A stretch of 64,000 bases of DNA from Triticum aestivum (GCF_018294505.1 NC_057802.1:314826209-314890208); one strand, 5' to 3'; positions 35,466 through 46,890 are shown, counted from the stretch's first letter. Translations and numbers: made by a program. Notes: generated by a model not told the origin, from the sequence alone.

Positions 35466-35466
<1 letters not shown>
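34299..35466. other. unannotated intergenic DNA
   Basis: No supported gene. A short (TTTGAA)n-like run occurs at about 34362-34384. The words gcggacggacaggg and gttggagatgcc (34387-34425) recur in similar form near 48120-48160, which suggests a shared transposon end, not resolved. Confidence 0.5.

Positions 35467-35500
<34 letters not shown>
35467..35500. repeat. (CA)17 microsatellite
   Basis: Uninterrupted CA dinucleotide run. Confidence 0.97.
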
Positions 35501-35505
<5 letters not shown>

Positions 35506-36189
35506 AAAAGACTAGCATCAGACCCGGGCCACGCAGAGTTTGCTGTGAGCCTCACCGACTTGTGGTTTGGTCATTCTGAAGACCGGCGTTCCAGTTTTTC
35601 ATCACCGGAAACGCGCAATACAATGACATTTCAGCCTTGAAAATCCCCTAGTCAGTCTCCCGGAGCAGGAGCTGTTGCATGCTTCCGCCACGCAGGATCG
35701 CCGGCGTGCCAATCACGGCCCGTCCTGCGGCGGACGCCTAGTGGTTTTCAGTTTCAGTTTCAGAAGAATTCCAGCACCAACAAAATCATTGAAATTCAGA
35801 TAGTTCAGTATGCGTTTCGACCAAAAGGCTGAAATATTCATCTGGAAACAGTTAAAAATTAAAGAAATGAAATTATTTTTCAAAAATATTTAAATTCATG
35901 TGTACCACTGAAATTGCTTAAATACTTTGGCCGAGAGGTAAATATTTCAGTGATTGCTGAAATTAATGAAACTCGTCACTGAAAGTGAAGACCAACAAAC
36001 ATAGAACGAAACCGCAAACGAAGAAAACCCCGAGCCTTTCTTCAAAGTTACACACATCTGCCTTTGCCGCTCCCGTTTAAAAGCCACTACCACCACCACC
36101 ACCACCACCACCAGTCCACCACCCACGCAAACGCCAAAGCCGCACGCACACTCACACGCACGTCCAAAGCGAAGGACGGGAGCGCGCTC
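35501..36189 (+). promoter_or_regulatory. upstream region and probable 5' UTR of the kinase-regulator gene
   Basis: AT-rich sequence changes to GC-rich at about 36060. A (CAC)n run at 36087-36112 lies in the probable 5' UTR. The GC-rich reading frame of the gene extends upstream of the ATG without one, so the first ATG (36190) is taken as the start. A small inverted repeat (tttcagtga at 35946-35954 with tcactgaaa further on) is visible. No clear TATA box was picked. Confidence 0.45.
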
Positions 36190-37103
36190 ATGCACATCCT
36201 CCGCCTGCTCGCGGCGCGGCGCTTCCGCCGCCGCGCCGTGTCCACGATCAGAGCGAGCGCGACGGCGCCGGCCACCCCGTGCCCGTGCGGCTACGGCGAG
36301 GACGAGGGCCCGTTCTTCGACCTCGACCTGTCGTGCTGCTCCGCCTCCGCCTCCGCGCCCGCGTCCAGCGCCGAGTCGAGCTCCGAGTCCGAGGACTCCT
36401 CCTGCGCCGGCGAGGTCGACTTCGTCATCCTGCTGCAGCGGAGCTGCTCCGCGTCGCCGTCCTACGACGAGCGCCTCTCCTTCAGCCGCTGCGGGTGGGG
36501 GGGAGCGCCCCCGCCGGCCAAATTCTGCGCGTCCGAGCCCAGCGGCGACGCCGCACGGTTCAGCACCAGCAGGCGCGGGAAGCTGCGCACGCTCAGCTTC
36601 GGATCCGCCAAGGCCGCCTTCTACGGCGGCCGCGCCAGCTTCTCCCGGAGCTCCAACAGCACGCGCTCGGCGAGGCTCTTCGCCGCGTACGCGCACGGCT
36701 CGCCGGACCAAGAGCAGGAGGAAGCCAAGAGGGCGCCCTCGGCCGACGTGATCAGGCGGTGCCTGAGCAAGATCTCGAGGCGGTTGCGGAGGGTGGCGCC
36801 TGGCGCTGCTGCTGCCGTGGACGTCCGGCTGCGGAAGAGCCGCTCGGTGTCCGCGGCGCAGTCGTCGTCGCCAGCTCGCCGGGACGACTCGCTCCTGGAG
36901 CAGCAGGACGGCATCGCGGGCGCCATCGCGCACTGCAAGGAGTCGATCCACCGTGGTGCGTGACCGCTGGCTTCGTTCCTTGCCTCCGTGAACTCGTTGG
37001 TTGATGAAGCCGTTCTGACGTTCGTTTCACTTTGCTCTGTGCAGCGTCCATGTCGGAGCGCGACTCGTCGCTGCTGCGGTCCCGGAGTGACCCAGGAACA
37101 TAA
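36190..37103 (+). CDS. membrane-associated kinase regulator (MAKR/BKI1-like), two exons
   Basis: Exon 1 is 36190-36955 and exon 2 is 37045-37103. The 89-bp intron has GT at 36956 and ends CTCTGTGCAG; splicing restores GCG and the frame to TAA at 37101-37103, giving 274 residues. The family consists of small, mostly disordered proteins anchored at the plasma membrane by basic clusters, several of which modulate receptor-like kinases. Visible: a basic N-terminus (MHILRLLAARRFRRR), a PFFDLDL motif at 41-47, Ser-rich stretches, a basic helix (VIRRCLSKISRRLRR, 187-201), KSRSVSAA at 216-223, and a C-terminus with DDSLLEQQDGIAGAIAHCK (232-250) and SSLLRSRSDP, which I recognise from plant MAKR-type proteins. 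First-exon GC is very high, as is usual for grass genes. Assignment to a particular MAKR member is not possible. Start choice: first ATG in frame; upstream in-frame codons lack ATG. Confidence 0.75.
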
Positions 37104-38660
37104 CTTGCACTCTCAAAGCTATTTTCCCCGGTGGGTTCGCATGCTTTGCCACCATTTCGCTTCGGAATCGTGGAGGAAGCGAGGACGAAGTTTCGCGGTG
37201 AATTTCGCAAAGGAAGCAATGAAGGACGAAGTAGTACAAAAAATTGTTAAAGAGCATGCGGTGGTTTAGGAAGCTAGCGAGATCTTCTTTTGTGTGTGGG
37301 TGAGTTCTTTTCTAAGTAGTTTAGGCGTGGGGAAAGGCCGAAAGAGCTCCTTTTAGGCTCTTTTCGCCACCTCCCACATGTACAAGCGTCGTGGAGTTGT
37401 GCCAGTTTAATCCTACTTTCGTTCGTTCTTTTTTTTTCCTTATTCATCTTTTCGTCTTGTACAAGAGATTTGTAACACGACCTTTCGTGTGTGTAATTAG
37501 GCACTCCGCTCCTAGTACACTCCTAGCCTATTGACACAGAGCATGAGTCATGGTGTATCATTGCTTCCATTTCCATGGCCACGTCCAACTGTCGCTTGAA
37601 TATGTGCACACGCACACTTACACGTACGAGATGCTAAAATTCGGCCTCTTGTGCGTGCAAGAACTTGGGGTACGTAGTGGTTTCTTCTTGGCTCTTTGGT
37701 CTCGTCTAAAAGGAAGCTGTTCTCTTCTTGCTTGTGCCAAGCAAAGCAGAGGGGAAACGGAAGGTTTGGATCTCGGGAAAGCTGAAAAGGCACCCGGGCC
37801 CTTCCGCGGCGCCATGATGGGTGATGAGCCGGTGCTGGTGGAGACAGGGCCGGAAATTGCACAAGAGCGATGTGTGTACGTACGATGTGGGTGGCGAGGA
37901 CAAAGATCTGCGCGTGATTCTCTTGTGAGGCCAAGGGGTCTCGGCTGCTCGGGGAACCGCGCTGCGCCCATTTCTTTCGGCTTTGTTTATCTCCATGCTC
38001 GTTTTGCTTTCTTTTGTTGCGCCTTTCGTTCGTTTACTTCCTCCTGTTTATCCCCGACCCCATCCCCCTCCTGTGCGTCTGTGTGCGAGGCGAGGGGGAA
38101 AAGGGCCCAAAGCTACACTAGCTTTGACGGACGCCCTGAGGAGGAAAAGGGGGTGGGAAAGCATTGTTTAGTCTGACCTTTGCTTGGCTTTAGGCCTTTA
38201 ATCTCGTTATAATTAGGAAAGAGCTAGGCAAAGCTAGTTTAAGCACCAAAAGCTGCGTGGCCTGTGCGGTGCACTGCCGTCAGCATTAGCACCGAATCCG
38301 AGGCGAGGGGGAGAGCTTTGCCTAGCGTGCATCTGAGGCCGCGCTGCGGGGGGCCACGGCCATGATGCACGTCCGAAAAATTTCTAGTGGTATCTTATGC
38401 TATGAAAGGGGAGTTCCGTTCAGTTTATGTTTTTATTTTTGGCTTCCTTGGTAGTGCACTTTAACTGATGACAAAACCCCATCCACCCTGGAGAGGCTCG
38501 CGAGCGCAATGATGAAATGACATGCGTAGGATTCGCGGATCTTGACTGCTTGCTTGGAGACGAGCGAAATGCTCTGTTTCTGTTTCTGGAGGGAGGGAAG
38601 CTCCGCGAGGACCATGATGGCATCTGCAAGGAGACAGTGAGGGAGGGAACAGTGAGGGAT
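37104..38660. other. 3' flank of the kinase-regulator gene, otherwise unannotated
   Basis: 37104 to about 37500 is a plausible 3' UTR and flank. From there to 38660 I see no supported gene or element. A 208-codon open frame at 37550-38176 has no recognisable protein character. Confidence 0.5.
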
Positions 38661-38992
38661 CTTGACTTCAACGGGCGATCCCAAACGGATGTCCGCTTTT
38701 TGTTCGTTTGGAGCAGGAAAATGGACACGACCGCCCGCTTGCGGTCGTGCGGTCATCGGTGCGTCCAACGGGCACACCTTGTCCCAAACTGTCCGGAGTT
38801 ATGGACTTCGATTTTTTGCCAAAAAAATAAATAAAGTTGCAAATAATACGAAAACATGAATATAAACATAAAACGTCCATACGTCCATAGTACCAAAGTT
38901 CAATGCAGGTCTTAAAATAAAACTTAATAAAAGACATAAAAAAAATAAAGGCCCGTCGCCGGTGGCCGTTGTCGTCTTCAGGAGTCGCCGTC
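38661..38992. other. possible terminus of a DNA element next to the amplified gene
   Basis: Contains caaacggatgtccgc and cgcccgcttgcggtcgtgcgg, with a self-complementary cgaccgc...gcggtcg stem (about 38730-38752). Similar 'cggac/gcgttgg' wording recurs at 47975-48165. This may be the end of an element that carries the adjacent gene; unproven. Confidence 0.3.
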
Positions 38993-40313
38993 CTACCCGC
39001 CATCGTCGCCGCTGAGGTCGGCATAGGGCGGTGGCTGCCACAGGTGGGCTGGCGGTCAATGCCAGACGGGGGGCGCCTGCGCCGGAGGCGCCTGCCCCAC
39101 CTCCTCCCGTGGCTCCTGCTCGTGCTCTGGTGACCGCGGCGGTGGGGCTGACCATGGGCCGACACCCACTGCGTCAGCCATCTCCGGCGCCGTGCACGAC
39201 CAGCTCCACCGCTGCCCCACCAGACGAGGGTTCCACGCGGCGATGGCGCCTCCTCCAGTACCTCCTCCTTGACCGACGTCCATCTCCGGGATGGCCACGT
39301 CGTCGGCCGCAGACAGGGCCAAAGCGGTTTCCAGGTCATCCCATTGCCGCTCGTCGTGCGTATTCATGGAGTCCTCCATGACACGCCTCATGAGGCGGGC
39401 CTCCTCCTCCTCGGTCATGGGCGGCGGCGGTGGCGGGGACGGGGACAAAGAAGGTGCCGGCGTGATGCCACGCACATGCCTACGGCCCCGCGTTTGGGGA
39501 GGGCTGTCATCAGCACGAGGAGGACGCGGGCAGCGCGGGCTAGGAGGACGACCGACAAAAAAAGATTGCCGCCACTGGTCGTGCTCGTCGCGGAGCCACG
39601 TATCCCATAGTGGCGAATCTATGGCATACCCGCAGTCCGTCAGTAGATCCGGCGGGAGGCGCCGGCGTCGTCGGTTGATCTCCTCGCGGCGGGCGCGGCC
39701 GCTCGCGGGCACTGGAGGGATCGGCACGTGGTCGACGGAGAGATGCCAGCTATTTGGCAGGTGGACATCTCCCCACGGCACCGGCGTCGCCGTCTCCCAG
39801 TAGCGNNNNNNNNNNNNNNNNNNNNNNNNNNNNNNNNNNNNNNNNNNNNNNNNNNNNNNNNNNNNNNNNNNNNNNNNNNNNNNNNNNNNNNNNNNNNNNN
39901 NNNNNNNNNNNNNNNNNNNNNNNNNNNNNNNNNNNNNNNNNNNNNNNNNNNNNNNNNNNNNNNNNNNNNNNNNNNNNNNNNNNNNNNNNNNNNNNNNNNN
40001 NNNNNNNNNNNNNNNNNNNNNNNNNNNNNNNNNNNNNNNNNNNNNNNNNNNNNNNNNNNNNNNNNNNNNNNNNNNNNNNNNNNNNNNNNNNNNNNNNNNN
40101 NNNNNNNNNNNNNNNNNNNNNNNNNNNNNNNNNNNNNNNNNNNNNNNNNNNNNNNNNNNNNNNNNNNNNNNNNNNNNNNNNNNNNNNNNNNNNNNNNNNN
40201 NNNNNNNNNNNNNNNNNNNNNNNNNNNNNNNNNNNNNNNNNNNNNNNNNNNNGTCGGCCCGAGGAGGAGCCGGCCTCGCGGGCGTACTTCCCCTTGATCC
40301 AATGCCAGCCCAT
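38993..40313 (-). pseudogene. amplified Triticeae protein of unknown function, split by an assembly gap
   Basis: ATG at 40313 starts MGWHWIKGKYAREAGSSSGR, then 447 N (39806-40252) interrupt. After the gap the frame continues through RYWETATPVPWGDVHLP, a basic EEINRRRRR stretch, WDTWLRDEHDQW, a proline-rich run, the charged helix MTEEEEARLMRRVMEDS, a Gly-rich part and WSWSCTAPEMADAV. TGA at 39056-39058 interrupts the frame, which then stays open 20 codons (PPAHLWQPPPYADLSGDDGG) to TAG at 38993-38995. I recall many close relatives in wheat, so the gene is likely part of a transposon-amplified family; no function is known to me. The N-terminal and post-gap frames differ by one base, which the true gap length may explain. 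Confidence 0.6.
39806..40252. other. assembly gap (447 N)
   Basis: Lies within the amplified Triticeae gene. The frame before and after does not agree with a 447-base gap. Confidence 0.98.
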
Positions 40314-40954
40314 GGCGCCGGCGGGGAGGTGGCTAGGGTTTGCTCGTGTCGGCAATGGAGGAGGTAGGCCGGCTTGAAAATGGAAGCTATGGACTGAACG
40401 GTCCACGGTTTCCATATTAAAAAGGACGGCAACCCCATGCCCGTGTCAATGATAGCCGAGCCCCGCCGTGCATGCGCATTCAATTTAAACAGTGGAGGTA
40501 GCAGTGGCGAAGCCACGTTATACCTGTGTAGTGGCTTACTACACAGGATTTTCAAACGTCGATGACCCCATGTCCCCATATCACGCTCGTGAACAAACAA
40601 AAATTGGAATTTGACTACAAGGGCCCAGCTATCATCTGCTATTCTTGGGTAACAACTAGTGGGGCCACTGGCTAGGCCATATATAGTAAAAATAGTCCAA
40701 AATCATTTACCTCACGGATTATCACCAAATCGCGCGATCTCCTTCAATTTCTCCTGCTACTGCATGACCGTGGACAGCTGCCGCACAGCAGCGTCTTCCC
40801 GTCCTTTGCCCGGTTCTGGCGATCTCTGATCTGGCCGTGGAATGTGAGGCGCGGCCACCTTTAGCCGTCCGGCGAGCCTCAAGCGACCCACCCGCAGCTA
40901 CACATGCACTGTCCGTCGCCTTGATCGATACTGCTGTACTGCTCAGCACTCTAT
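40314..40954. other. unannotated DNA left of the inverted-repeat element
   Basis: No supported gene. The phrase cagtggcgaagccac near 40502 is of a kind often seen at repeat ends, but no pair was found. Confidence 0.4.
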
Positions 40955-41492
40955 GGGCGTGTTTGGCCGTCGCGTAGGCTACCCACGTTGCATACACATC
41001 TCCACTCGGCCCTTTAGAAAAACAGTCTCATATGCGATATCTGCGAGTTGTTTGGTTGTCTGCATATGAACTGCCTGCATTAGGAGATCAACTTGAACTC
41101 CAAGGCTCCCACCCCGCTCCCGCTCCCCCGCTAGGGTTTCCCACCGCCGCCGCCGGCCGCCCGGCTCCTTCCCGCCGCCGCTAGCCGCCCGGCGCAGGCC
41201 TCCCTTCCCCCTCCCCTCCCTGCCCCCATCCCCTCCTCCTCGTCCCGCCGCCTTCGCCGTCTCCCCGGGAGGCGGCCGGGGCGGCGCACGCTCACCTCCC
41301 TATCGTCCGTCCTCCTCCGCCCTTTCCCCCCGCCGCCGCCGGCGGTCGCCCCCGGGTCCGGCCGGGTGGTGTCGGCGGCGGCGGGTCGTCCCTTACCCGC
41401 ACGCTCTCCTCCTTCCCGGGGTGGGGGGAGGCGGCGGCGGTGCTCGGCTGGTGGCGGCCCGACGTCCTGGTGGCGGAGGCCGGCCGCGGTGG

Positions 41493-44400
41493 TGTGACGC
41501 CCCCGATTTGACCGTACACTAATCATGCACGCAAATGTGTACGATCAAGATCAGGGACTCACGGGAAGATATCACAACACAACTCTACAACATAAATAAG
41601 TCATACAAGCATCATAATACAAGCCAGGGGCCTCGAGGGCTCGAATACAAGTGCTCGATCACAGATGAGTCAGCGGAAGCAACAATATCTGAGTACAGAC
41701 ATAAGTTAAACAAGTTTGCCTTAAGAAGGCTGGCACAAATTGGAATACAGATCGAACGAGGCGCAGGCCTCCTGCCTGGGATCCTCCTAACTACTCCTGA
41801 TCGTCGTCAGCGGGCTGCACGTAGTAGTAGGCACCTCCAGTGTCGTAGGTGTCTTCGTCGACGGTGGCGTCTGGCTCCTGGACTCCAACATCTGGTTGCG
41901 ACAACCAGATAGAAAGGAAAAGGGGGAAAAGAGGGAGAGAAGCAACCGTGAGTACTCATCTAAAGTACTCACAAGCAAGGAGCTATACTACATATGCATG
42001 GGTATATGTGTAAAGGGGCATATCAGTGGACTGAACTGCAGAATGACAGAATAAAAGGGGGATAGCTAGTCCTGTCGAAGACTACGCTTCTGGCCATCTC
42101 CATCCTGCAGCATATAGAAGAGAGTAGATTGAAGTCCTCCAAGTAGCATCGCATAGCATAATCCTACCCGGCGATCCCCTCCTCGTCGCCCTGTTAGAGA
42201 GCGATCACCGGGTTGTATCTGGCACTTGGAAGGGTGTATTTTATTCAGTATCCAGTTCTAGTTGTCATAAGGTCAAGGTACAACTCCGGGTCGTCCTTTT
42301 ACCGAGGGACACGGCTATTCGAATAGATAAACTTCCCTGCAGGGGTGCACCACATAACCCAACACGCTCGATCCCATTTGGCCGGACACACTTTTCTGGG
42401 TCATGCCCGGCCTCGTAAGATCAACGCGTCGCAGCCCCACCTAAGCACAACAGAGAGGTCAGCACGCCGGTCTAACCCTATGCGCGCAGGGGTCTGGGCC
42501 CATCGCCCTATGCACACCTGCATGTTGTGTACGCGGCCGGAAGCAGACCTAGCCTAGTGGCGTTCCAGTCCAATCCGGCGCGCGCCACTCAGTCGCTGAC
42601 GTCAAGAAGGCTTCGGCTGATACCACGACGCTGGGATACCCATAACTACTCCCGCGTAGATGGTTAGTGCGTATAGACCAAATGGCCAGACTCAGATCAA
42701 ATACCAAGAACTCGTTAAGCGTGTTATGTCGAAGTAACCGCGGACGCCGTCCAGGGCCAGGCCCACCTCTCACCTAGGCGGTCTCAACCTGCCCTGTCGC
42801 TCCGCCACAAAGATCCACTTGCGGGTACTCCTACGAGCCAACCCGACTTTATTTACCACATGTGTCATGTATATAGTATATAAGTATATACTCGTGATCA
42901 CCGCCCAGGTGATCACGGCCCGATAGTATAGCACAGCAGACGGACAAGGATGAAGGGCCACTGATGGAAACTAGCATCCTATACTAAGCATGTAGGATTG
43001 CAGGTAAAGGTAACAACAGTAGTAGCAAGGATAGGCTATGCATCAGGATAGGATATCGGAAAGCAGTAACATGCTACACTACTCTAATGCAAGCAGTATA
43101 GAGAAGAATAGGCGATATCTGGTGATCAAGGGGGGGCTTGCCTGGTTGCTCTGGCAAGTAGGAGGGGTCGTCAACTCCGTAGTCGAACTGGGCAGCAGCA
43201 GTGTCGGTCTCGTAGTCTACCGGAGAGAAGAGGGGGAAGAAACAGTAAATACAATGCAAACATAAGCATGACGATGCGTGACATGACAATGAGCAGTGTT
43301 AGGTGTGCCCTAACGCGACAGTAGGTGGTACCGGCGAAGGGGGGGAACATCCGGGAAAGTATTCCCGATGTTTTGCGTTTTCGGACAAATGGACCGGAGG
43401 GGGAAAGTTGCGAGTTCGATAGGTTAGGGAGGTGTGGTGGACGAACGGACTGCGTATCCGGATTCGTCTCGTCGTTCTGAGCAACTTTCATGTTGAAAAT
43501 ATTTTAATCCGAGTTACGGATTAAAAGATATGATTTTCTAAAGATTTAATCATTTTCTGGAATTACTTAATTAACAGAAAAGGAATATGACGTCAGCATG
43601 ACGTATGAGTGACGTCAGCAGTCAACAGTCCGGTTGACTGGTCAAAACTGACACGGGGGACCCACCTGTCATAGACAGTGGGCTAAACAGAGTTCAAACT
43701 AATCTAAATTTAGTTAGTAAAACTACTGGGCCCACCTGTCAGTGACTGATCAGGTTTTAACTAATTAAGTTTATTTTTAAAAACGTTTGACTAACCCAAT
43801 TAGGTGGTGGGGCCTATATGTCAGTGGCTGGGGAATAGTACCCCGCGTTGACCGTGGTCAACGCAGTCAAACAAAGGCGCAGGGGCCCACTGTCAGCGGC
43901 ACTGGGCGGGCCCCACGCCACGCCAGGTCAGGGCCGGCGCCGGAGGAGCTCCGGCGAGCGCGTCCGCGGCGGTTTCTCGCCGGAGTTCGTCGGGACTTTC
44001 GCTACAGCAAGCCAAAACACGCGCCGTGACTTGTGTTCGAACGAGTGGAGAACGCCGCGTCCAACACGGGTGGTGACGCGAGCAGGGATGGCCGGAGTCG
44101 TCGCCGGTGACATGGACGGCGGAGACCCGAGGCACAGCGAGCTTGCAAACGGCGCAACGGCGAGCAAAACAAGCGGTGCTAAGCACGTACGACGTCTACG
44201 CGTGCGGGCGAGCATGATGGAGACACTTGCGCGGTCGTTCGGTCACCGGAACGTGGCCGGCGACGAGCTCGGTGGAGGCGAGCTCGGACATGTGGGGAAC
44301 GGCACCTACGGGCACGACAACGGCGGGAAGACGAAGGGGAGAGAGGCGAGGCTCACCGGGCGGCTACGTAAAGCCCCTGGAAGGTTAGTAGCAGCAGCAG

Positions 44401-45299
44401 GCGTCGCCGGAGTCGAAGGGGATCGCCGGAGCAGAGGCGGAAGGAGGGCGGCTCGATCCGCTGCCTGCGGTGCTCCCCGGCTTGCGCTCGTGGACGGGGA
44501 CGAGGAAGTCGACGACGACGGAGCTGCTGGACAGGTCGGCGAGGCGAGGCGAGGTCGGTAGCCGCGGCTGCGACGGCGAGCGGCGACGGAGGCGCTCGGG
44601 ATGATGGGGGGAGCAAGGAGCGGCGCGAAGGAGAGGGGAACTGCGGGCGTTAGGGTTAGGGTTTAGGTCGGGGGCGACCTAGTAGGCGACGGGGGAGCGG
44701 CGGATGGCCGCCGCGTGGCCATCCTTGGCCGCGGGCGGTCGAACGGCGGCCACCACGCCTCAGGTGAACAGAGGTAAGGGAAAGCCCCCATATGGGCTGG
44801 GCCGTGGCACTGTGCAACTAGAGCCTAGTTGCACAGTAGCTTCTGGCTTTTTTTTACTTTCCTTTTTTTTAACTGCTTTCCAATTTCTTCCTCTGTTTTG
44901 CATTTTCTTTTAGCACCAAATGAGTTTTGTTTTGAACAAAACTTGGCACGTGAATCTAGTACAATACCTTGAGATGGAACAAAAAGGTTGGGGTCAAAAG
45001 GAGTTGGCTAACCAATTTTAGAAATTGAAAAGGCAAATTTAAAAGCTATTGGACCACTAAATTAATTCCCATGGGCATTTTGAGAACTCAAATGAGGTTG
45101 GTTTCAACATAACAATGGTCAGGGGAATTTATAGGACAATGTGAACATTTTTGTTTTACTGCTTGAAGAAATAAATATTTGACTTGCATTTTAAATTTGA
45201 ATTTGAGTTTGGTTTGAAACAAAGGATTAGCAATCTCATTATGATGACATGGCATCATCAGGCATGAGATTACTGTAGCATGACACTGGGGGTGTTACA
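41493..45299. mobile_element. 3.8-kb solo-LTR-like element inside the retroposon
   Basis: Begins TGTGACGCCCCCG and ends CTGGGGGTGTTACA, with a five-base duplication GGTGG on both sides (41488-41492 and 45300-45304). The TG...CA ends and 5-bp TSD fit a solo LTR, and Triticeae gypsy families with LTRs of 4-5 kb are known. No protein-coding domain is visible; GC-rich open frames at 43848-44561 and nearby have no family character. bZIP- and WRKY-type motifs cluster at 43588-43864. Confidence 0.7.
43588..43864. promoter_or_regulatory. cluster of TGACGTCA and W-box palindromes
   Basis: TGACGTCA occurs at 43588-43595 and 43610-43617, with TGACGT between. W-box-like TTGAC motifs follow at 43618-43650, and a palindrome GCGTTGACC/GGTCAACGC lies at 43845-43864. 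In plants these bind TGA/bZIP and WRKY factors (established). Activity here is inference. Confidence 0.5.
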
Positions 45300-46489
45300 G
45301 GTGGTGCCGCCTCTTGGCGGCGGGACGCTCCGGTGGTGCTGGATGGCCGGTGGCGCTTCCCCGGCCTAGATCTAGGCCCGTAGGGCCCCATCTGGGTCCT
45401 TGCGGGTCGGTTCCGGCGCAACCGCGACGCTCTCTGTATGGGAAGGGTGGGGAGCGGCTTGGACTGGAGCAGCGGCGTCGACGGCGTGCCAGCTGCTGCG
45501 CGGAGGCGGGAGCTGTCCGGGCCTCTGAGGGCCCGGCCGGGCCTGTGGGGCCACGGGCCCGGTAGGCTCCTGCTTTGCCGTCCGGTCGGCTACCGTCATG
45601 GACGGTGGAGGTGGGGCCCTCCCGTATGCTGAAGGTGCTGCCGCCCTAGTCCCGGCTCCTCTTCTTCGTTGTGCAGTCCATCTTCGCGGTGCCGTGGTGA
45701 GACAGCGCGGGAAGCTTCGTGTCCGTGTTGCCGCAGGGTGGTGGTCGGTTTGGTGGCGAGATCCGGAGTGCCTGAGGTGGAGGATGGGATCGGGAGAAAT
45801 CCCTGTTGGCTTGGCCGACACCGACGCGGTGGCGCCTGAGGGTGCCACCGGACCTTCTTGGAGGGCGTCGGGGCTACCCTTCCTCTCTCCTCGCCGTGTA
45901 CCGGGGGAAACCCTTAGCGGCAGCGTCGCCATCGTCGCGTCCCTTCTTGGAGGTGTTGATTGGTACCGGCACTTCGGAGTCTCGGAGCTTGGTGGGCGAT
46001 CTCCAGTGGACGCAGCGGTCGCGAGGCTTCGTCGTTTTTGTCGATCCACCGTTATCGACATTTGTTTCTTTACTTTTTCTCTTTCTTTCTTTTGGGCGTG
46101 CTTGTGTTGTTTCCGCCCCAGCACCTATCGTTGGCTGTATCGGATGGTTGCTTTGGAATACAAAGCGGGGGGAAACCCTTTTTCTCAACAATTAGGAGAT
46201 CAACTTTGGCACGTTGTTTGGTTGCCTGCATTGTCTCGGCGCATGCAACTACACGCTGCTTGGTTGCCTGCATGGAGTATGATTAAGAGCTAGCACTTGC
46301 ACTTAGCACACAGGGTTAAGAGATAGCAGAGGAAGTGGGAGAAGAAATGCAGTGCGCGCCGGACCATGGCGACTGCGGTGGATAGTGGCCGTGGCGCCGT
46401 GTCCGACATGACGAGTATGAAGTCGTGGACGAGCGACCCTATCGGCGGCACGGCGAGCGACACCGTCGGTGAGATAGTTGCGGTGCTCG

Positions 46490-46890
46490 CGCAAAGACAG
46501 TCGACAGAGGAGCAGAATGCAGTGCCCGCGCCATGCTATCGTCAGTGCAGTGGACGAGAGAGAAGGCCGAGATGATCGACACCGGAAATGACTCCAGTGT
46601 AGTAGGGCGAGAGAGAGGAGGCCAAGATGATCGACCCCGTCGGCGGCGCGACGAACTGCAGTGTGCATGGAGGCAGAGGACACAAGAAAGCAGTGTGCAT
46701 GCCATTGCACGTCAGTGCAGTAGGAGGACGACAGAGAGTAGGCCGAGATGAGCGACGCCGAAAACGACTCTAGTGTAGTAGGATGTGGGCAAGGAGATCA
46801 AGGGGAAGGGCTTCGGCGTCGAGAGGGACGAATAGGAGGGCTGTGAGCAAAGGACAGAGGAGCTCGACATGGCGGCGTCAGTGCAGTAGA
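46490..46890. repeat. diverged ~170-bp tandem repeat
   Basis: gtcagtgcagtgg/agg at 46541 and 46711 and gtcagtgcagtag near 46876 head units that share gagagag, ggccgagatga and actc(c/t)agtgtagtagg. Confidence 0.6.

Larger units (their letters stand above)
41079..46206 (+). mobile_element. LINE-type retroposon with 16-bp target duplication
   Basis: ATTAGGAGATCAACTT occurs at 41079-41094 and 46191-46206 and brackets the insert 41095-46190. A long, variable target duplication indicates target-primed reverse transcription. The insert starts with a GC-rich leader (cgctagggtttcccaccgccg), as many plant LINEs do. It ends in aagcggggggaaacccttttt, and carries at 45900-45957 a ggggaaaccc...cccttcttggaggtgtt block resembling 63890-63960. 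Without the inner element it is about 1.28 kb, with no RT or endonuclease, so it is an internally deleted or non-autonomous LINE. Confidence 0.65.

Noticed and set aside
35467..35500. Short regular repeats as a CRISPR-like array
   Set aside because: Simple CA microsatellite with no spacers; the genome is a plant.
36064..36189. Upstream extension of the kinase-regulator frame with a His run
   Set aside because: It begins at TTG, not ATG; the His codons are the (CAC)n repeat of the probable 5' UTR. The first real ATG is 36190.
35947..36951. 334-codon open frame on the minus strand
   Set aside because: It is a shadow of the GC-rich exon 1 of the kinase-regulator gene; Arg/Ala/Gly-rich with no protein character.
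37550..38176. 208-codon plus-strand frame after the kinase-regulator gene
   Set aside because: Low-complexity and inconsistent codon use, overlapped by several equal frames on the other strand; no recognisable protein.
41131..41526. GC-rich minus-strand ORF at the left side of the retroposon
   Set aside because: It lies in the GC-rich LINE-type leader and crosses the solo-LTR border; Gly/Arg/Ala composition only.
43848..44561. 237-codon plus-strand frame inside the solo-LTR-like element
   Set aside because: GC-rich frame without domain or ATG context; several competing frames on both strands.
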